Assembly: GCF_001625215.2 (NCBI RefSeq)
Contig: NC_030384.2
Location: 42,132,390-42,196,389, forward strand
Direction of reading: 5' to 3'
Origin: Daucus carota subsp. sativus
Lineage: Eukaryota > Streptophyta > Magnoliopsida > Apiales > Apiaceae
Length of the DNA stretch: 64,000 bases
In this document: piece after piece, positions 59,726-64,000 of the stretch
Layout of the letters: the number at the start of each line of letters is the position of its first letter
Numbering within the stretch: the first letter of the stretch is position 1
Made by a program: the position numbers and the translations under genes
The notes under the pieces: generated by a model
What the model saw: only the letters and a program-made list of their open reading frames with translations
What the model was told of the DNA's origin: nothing
Database searches by the model: none

Positions 59726-60158
59726 TTCAAGCCCACCACTTCCGAAATTTTAATTTAGAATTATTTATTCGTATTATTTGTATTTTACTTCATTTTTTTA
59801 CTTCAAACAAGAAACACTTATTAAATATTTTAATGTAATGAGAATTGAGAAAAAGAGGGGATTTTGATATTAACTAGATCTAATGATCTAGTGTCCTGTT
59901 CTTTCAGCAATTACTGTAGAATACTTCATAGGAGTACTCTATTTAACAACAATGTTCACTGCACCGAGCATAAATAGTTAGATTAACGCCACAGATTTTA
60001 TAATCGATCAATAACGATAATTCAGCAAATCGATAAACATTCTTCCAGAGATACAACAATAAACTGAAAACATCCAAATGTAATCATACAAATCGCCGAT
60101 ACTCCCCTCAGATTTTATTTAAAATAAAACATAGCAGCAGTAATTTTAGTTGCGAGAT
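59726..60158. other. Intergenic DNA and cyclophilin 3' UTR
   Basis: No gene seen; about 60000-60158 is likely the 3' UTR of the cyclophilin gene. Confidence 0.5.
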
Positions 60159-60677
60159 TTAAGAGAGCTGCCCACAATCAGCAATCACAACAGGCTTAGA
60201 GCACCTCCCTCCCGAAGATCCAACCTTCTCAATAGCCCTAACCACATCCATTCCCTCAACAACCTGTCCAAACACTACGTGCTTTCCATCGAGCCACTCG
60301 GTCTTCTCGGTGCAAATAAAAAACTGCGATCCGTTGGTTCCGGGCCCAGCGTTGGCCATGGAGAGGATTCCAGGCCCTGTGTGCTTCCTGACGAAGTTCT
60401 CGTCGGCGAATTTCTCGCCGTAGATGGATTCGCCGCCGGTGCCGTTCCCGGCGGTGAAGTCGCCTCCCTGGCACATGAATTTGGGGATGACGCGGTGGAA
60501 GGAGGAGCCTTTGTAGTGGAGAGGCTTGCGGCTTTTTCCGACGCCTTTCTCGCCGGTGCAGAGTGCTCGGAAGTTCTCGGCGGTGCGGGGAGTGGTGTCG
60601 GCGTAGAGCTCCATCACAATTCTCCCGGCCGGCGCTCCGCCGACGGTCATGTCGAAGAACACCTTAGGGTTTGGCAT
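60159..60677 (-). CDS. Cytosolic cyclophilin, peptidyl-prolyl cis-trans isomerase
   Basis: Intronless, 172 aa, the standard size of plant single-domain cyclophilins (CYP18/ROC type). It catalyses cis-trans isomerisation of Xaa-Pro bonds and binds cyclosporin A. Seen: start [14 protein letters not shown]; the plant-specific insert around KSRKPLHY; catalytic region [15 protein letters not shown] (Arg, Phe and Gln of the active site); [25 protein letters not shown] of [11 protein letters not shown]; end CGQLS. No targeting peptide, so cytosol or nucleus. The coding sequence is much richer in GC than its surroundings, as often seen for intronless, highly expressed plant genes. The plus-strand open frame over the same bases is a shadow. 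Confidence 0.97.
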   Translation of the reverse strand: MPNPKVFFDMTVGGAPAGRIVMELYADTTPRTAENFRALCTGEKGVGKSRKPLHYKGSSFHRVIPKFMCQGGDFTAGNGTGGESIYGEKFADENFVRKHTGPGILSMANAGPGTNGSQFFICTEKTEWLDGKHVVFGQVVEGMDVVRAIEKVGSSGGRCSKPVVIADCGQLS

Positions 60678-60756
60678 AGTGCTTAAGAGAGTGTTGAATT
60701 GATGATAGATGAATAGATACAGATGAATTGCAAGTGAAGAAGCAGAGTTGTGTGTA

Positions 60757-60767
60757 TATTTATATAG
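60757..60767 (-). promoter_or_regulatory. TATA box of cyclophilin gene
   Basis: CTATATAAATA on the minus strand, 80-90 bp upstream of the ATG at 60677. Confidence 0.7.
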
Positions 60768-63369
60768 GCGGTGGGGAGATGGATATTATTAATTAGGGTT
60801 AGATGTAGCCGTTGGATGAGATGACTTTTAACGGATAAGGAGGAGACTCATGTCAGTCTTTCGGCTCCCACTTGCAGGTCACGTGACCTTTCACGATTTT
60901 CGAGTTGGCACGTGCCGCTACGCGACGAAAAGAGGTGGACGGCCTGGATTTATCGAAAACGGTAATATCTTGATTCGAATAATTAGACGTATATGCTTTT
61001 TTTCTTTTCCGAACGCTGGCCTCGTGTTTTAATATTTCTATTTTGTTGACGGGCTTTGTTAAGTGGGCTGGGCTAGTCACCTTGCTGTCTTGTTGAATTG
61101 GGCTAGTCACCTTGCTATCTGGGCTAACTGCGTCAAGTTTGTTATTTGTATTGTCTTGGAACTAAATTATGACCTTAAAGTGAGGTGATATGAACTTGTT
61201 GACTAGCTGCACACCAATCAAATGTTGCTAGTGTTTATTAATTCTTTTATTTTTTCACGTCGTTTTCTTTTTTTAATTCACATCAAATAATAAACTAGCC
61301 AAACAATCAACCAATATAAAATATCTTCTTTACAAGTATGAATGTCAAAATCTTACGATGAGGATGTTTTGGAAACAAGCTCTCCATTTTGATAGGTAAT
61401 AAAGTGGTGTATGATTGTTAGGTTTTGTATATTTGTGTATCAGCCAACTGGTATATATTGTTAGTGAGATGAAACGAAAGTGTTTGAACAATGAAAACTA
61501 ATTCCATTCAGAAATATCCATATGTTTTAATTTATAATTTTATGAAAAGAAGGAGAATTCCAGATCTTTTATTAGACTTAAGATTGTCCCTACAACAATA
61601 AACTAGTTAATAGAAGCTTAGTGCCAAATGAATAAGTTATGAAATGGCCGGCACTAATTTATTTAAAGCAAAACAAGAGACTGGGTATTTATATAAATAA
61701 TTTAAGCTGATTGAAAACATTTTGTTTGGTTTTAAATTATTGTATGTATGTCACCTGATTCAGTGCTTGCTATTCAACCCACTGTCCTCGATTGATCCAT
61801 TGACCAGGGCGCAGGGCACTTGTGCATGCTACAAGTTCATAGCCAGTTCTTTAACTTAGCTTTTTCTTTCTTGATCTAGAATAACAGAGTGAACTGTGTT
61901 TTGTATATTTGGAAAAATAGAAAATAACTACAACTGAAGAAAAAAGTCCCCAAGTTATTTCTTGTTATTGTACCCCTTCATGCATCAACAAGGACAATTT
62001 GTTACTTGTAGTTTCTTGCCTTTGGAAACAACTACAACTGAGATTATACTGGGAGCAATATCGTATATGCTTCATTTAACAAGTTACAAGAAAATGCGAT
62101 GACCTTTTTCCTTGATAATAATATTTCAACAACCAGAGAAATCCATGCATAAAAAGCCAGTTCTAAGCAAAATTTTAGCTGTGCTTCACAAGTATCAAGT
62201 CTTTTCCCTGCCAATAGTGACAGAAATAGTATTTTAGCTGGACTTGTAAATGAATAACAAGAGATGACTTGGTCCTTTGTTATATAACAAAAAACAAAAA
62301 CACATCTAATGTGAACTGAATTAAAATTTTAAGTAATGAATTCGAGCCTGATTAAAAAAAATGAGAGAGAGACAATTTCAATGATTTAGCCTTCATTTTA
62401 TTATAAAAACAATGTTGATCAAATGCTCTTTGTCTTTATTGTTGTTTAATGTGTATATATGTATGTGTATGTGTCAGCAGTAGTTGACTGATTGAGATAT
62501 TTGATGATCAAAGGCACAGCAAAAGCCGGCAGTTTTCAGCTTTCATAGGTCGGCAATTTCTTCTTCTCTGTGTTATCAAGAACATCCTCTTCAGGCTGCA
62601 TGTATGTGCAAATTTTCTGTTCCAAATTGGATGTTTGGATAGCTTATTGACTTGATTCTTCTGAAGGTCAGTTGTTTGCTTTCTCATGTCCAGATGTCTC
62701 AGTAGATTCTTAGTCAAATGAGCTAGAAAATAGCCGAAGGAGATAGAGATTTGGTTTATCTCCAATTTTGAGTAGCAACGACTATTCTAAATTCTACAGA
62801 AGTACATAACCATTGCACCACGATATGCTTACCTAAATGTTTTACTTGTTTGCATACTCTGTGTGGAGCTTATCTTTCACTACAACTCTATTTATGATAG
62901 CTTGCTGTTGCATACACTGTTTTACTGGTTTGCAGAATTGAAGACGTAAAACCAGGGCTTAAGTCCCTGTAGCTTACACCCCTGGGTATGAGGTTGATCA
63001 CTTGAAAATTTATCTATCTTTGATCCAAGAGGGAAAGCCCTTTAACAATAATTATTGACTTGAGTTGATATATTTATGACGTGAAAGTATCATCAATAAA
63101 ATGAATGAGTTCTTTTTAGTGAGAGGGCAGTGGGAGTGTGTGAGTGTGTCTGTCTGTCTTCCGTATGGAAAAGAAAAAAAAACGGATTTTAGCGACTGAA
63201 ACATCTCTGTTAGTTGTAGGCTTTTCCTTTATGCTCAAATCGAATACTTCTCCTGTCAGGGACATGTGAAATATAAAAGCTGATGTGTTGAACTTGAACA
63301 TTACTACTATATTTATTTGTCAGTTAAGTATATTATGTTTCTAAGGTTTCTGGAAACTACAGGTTTGCA
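60768..63369. other. Intergenic region upstream of LIN-type gene
   Basis: A direct repeat of 'gggctagtcaccttgct' occurs at 61067 and 61102. The remainder is AT-rich and holds no supported gene; 63060-63369 is probably promoter and leader of the gene that follows. An acceptor-like 'actacag' just before 63363 suggests a leader intron. Confidence 0.5.
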
Positions 63370-64000
63370 ATGGATCAAAATGATATAGTTAGATTCTTGC
63401 TCACCACTGTTGGAAGTTTTATTCAAGACCGGTTAATTGATAAAGAACAAAGAGCCCAGCAAAAGGAACAATGTGCTGAGAGATTAGAAGCTGAAGATGA
63501 AAAAACAGAAGTTCGGTACTCCGATCAAGCCGTGTTAGCGAATTTGGATTGGGGCATGGATGCTCTCGAAGAAGCTATAAATACATCAAATATTGAAACT
63601 AAGCTAGCACGACTAGACCATGCAGAGAAGATGTTGCAAGTATGTGCTATGTTAAATTCTAGCCAGAAAACTGCAGGTGTTCCTAATTTTTATCTGTCTG
63701 CCTGGGCACATCTAAACCTCTCTTACCTGTGGAAATTGCGAAACAATGTCCAAAATGCAGTTCATCATGTTCTTGAGATGTTCAGTGTTGACCCTTTATT
63801 CTCTCGAATTGATTTTGCTCCTGATCTATGGAAGACTTTGTTTCTTCCACATATGAGTTCAATAGTCGGATGGTACTCAGAGGAGAGACAAAAGATTGTG
63901 ATGGATGCAATTCCTGATTCAGCAGATATGTCTTTCACTGCTGATTTTGATCAATACTTCAATGAATCTTTAATATTTTCAGTGAGGCCTGATCAAGCAG
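63370..64000 (+). CDS. LIN/CERBERUS-type E3 ubiquitin ligase, N-terminal part
   Basis: Open from ATG at 63370 to the window end (210 codons), frame unbroken. The start MDQNDIVRFLLTTVGSFIQDRLI, then YSDQAVLANLDWGMDALEEAI, AEKMLQVCAML, YLSAWAHLNLSYLWKLRNN and LFLPHMSSIVGWYSEER are those of the helical N-terminal region of LIN/CERBERUS proteins. The full family has this region, a U-box, ARM-like repeats and C-terminal WD40 repeats; those lie beyond the window. LIN is needed for rhizobial infection thread growth in legumes and affects arbuscular mycorrhiza; non-legumes keep orthologues. The exon may continue past 64000. Orthology versus a LIN-like paralogue cannot be settled from the N-terminus. 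Confidence 0.88.
   Translation, partial: MDQNDIVRFLLTTVGSFIQDRLIDKEQRAQQKEQCAERLEAEDEKTEVRYSDQAVLANLDWGMDALEEAINTSNIETKLARLDHAEKMLQVCAMLNSSQKTAGVPNFYLSAWAHLNLSYLWKLRNNVQNAVHHVLEMFSVDPLFSRIDFAPDLWKTLFLPHMSSIVGWYSEERQKIVMDAIPDSADMSFTADFDQYFNESLIFSVRPDQA

Noticed and set aside
60150-60686. 178-aa plus-strand ORF
   Set aside because: Antisense shadow of the GC-rich cyclophilin gene; no family features.

Overview
This is a eudicot plant nuclear genome window. The evidence is: GT-AG introns, AT-rich intergenic DNA full of small transposons, and plant-specific gene families (PSK SIMULATOR, thaumatin-like, LIN/CERBERUS, plant cyclophilin). The species cannot be fixed from sequence alone; an asterid is my best guess. 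Retention of a LIN-type gene fits a mycorrhizal host.

Layout. 1-2036 (+): last two exons of a synaptotagmin-type C2 protein. 2037-5800: repeats, including a Helitron-like element with a nested retroposed insertion. 5830-20210 (+): tandem pair of TFIIS-N/DLN-motif nuclear protein genes; the first is complete (1099 aa), the second has lost its TFIIS N-terminal domain by an exact in-frame deletion and its leader intron is expanded about five-fold. 23816-25051 (-): RING-H2 E3 ligase gene split by a hAT MITE with a perfect 8-bp target duplication. 25864-26241 (-): small two-helix membrane protein. 27340-34096 (-): 9-exon glycyl-tRNA synthetase without the usual N-terminal extension. 34978-40196 (+): 15-exon ER HSP90 (GRP94/endoplasmin, KDEL end), with a perfect ER stress response element in the divergent 0.9-kb promoter. 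42811-43925 (-): thaumatin-like protein with a second exon that adds a GPI-anchor signal. 48833-53926 (-): 12-exon PSK SIMULATOR protein. 60159-60677 (-): intronless cytosolic cyclophilin. 63370-end (+): start of a LIN/CERBERUS-type E3 ligase.

The intergenic space holds many short non-autonomous elements whose ends can be read directly: Helitrons, PIF/Harbinger-like MITEs with 3-bp target duplications, hAT elements with 8-bp duplications, a three-member family of about 170-bp foldback elements, and a duplicated broken copy of the glycyl-tRNA synthetase last exon 31 kb away from its source.

The genes are mostly unrelated housekeeping and signalling genes, not a pathway cluster. Functionally linked points are the secretory-stress control of GRP94 and the shared promoter region between GRP94 and glycyl-tRNA synthetase. 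The most unusual biology is the neofunctionalised or decaying TFIIS-N paralogue. All exon structures below were built by hand from splice signals and reading-frame continuity; none was checked against transcripts.
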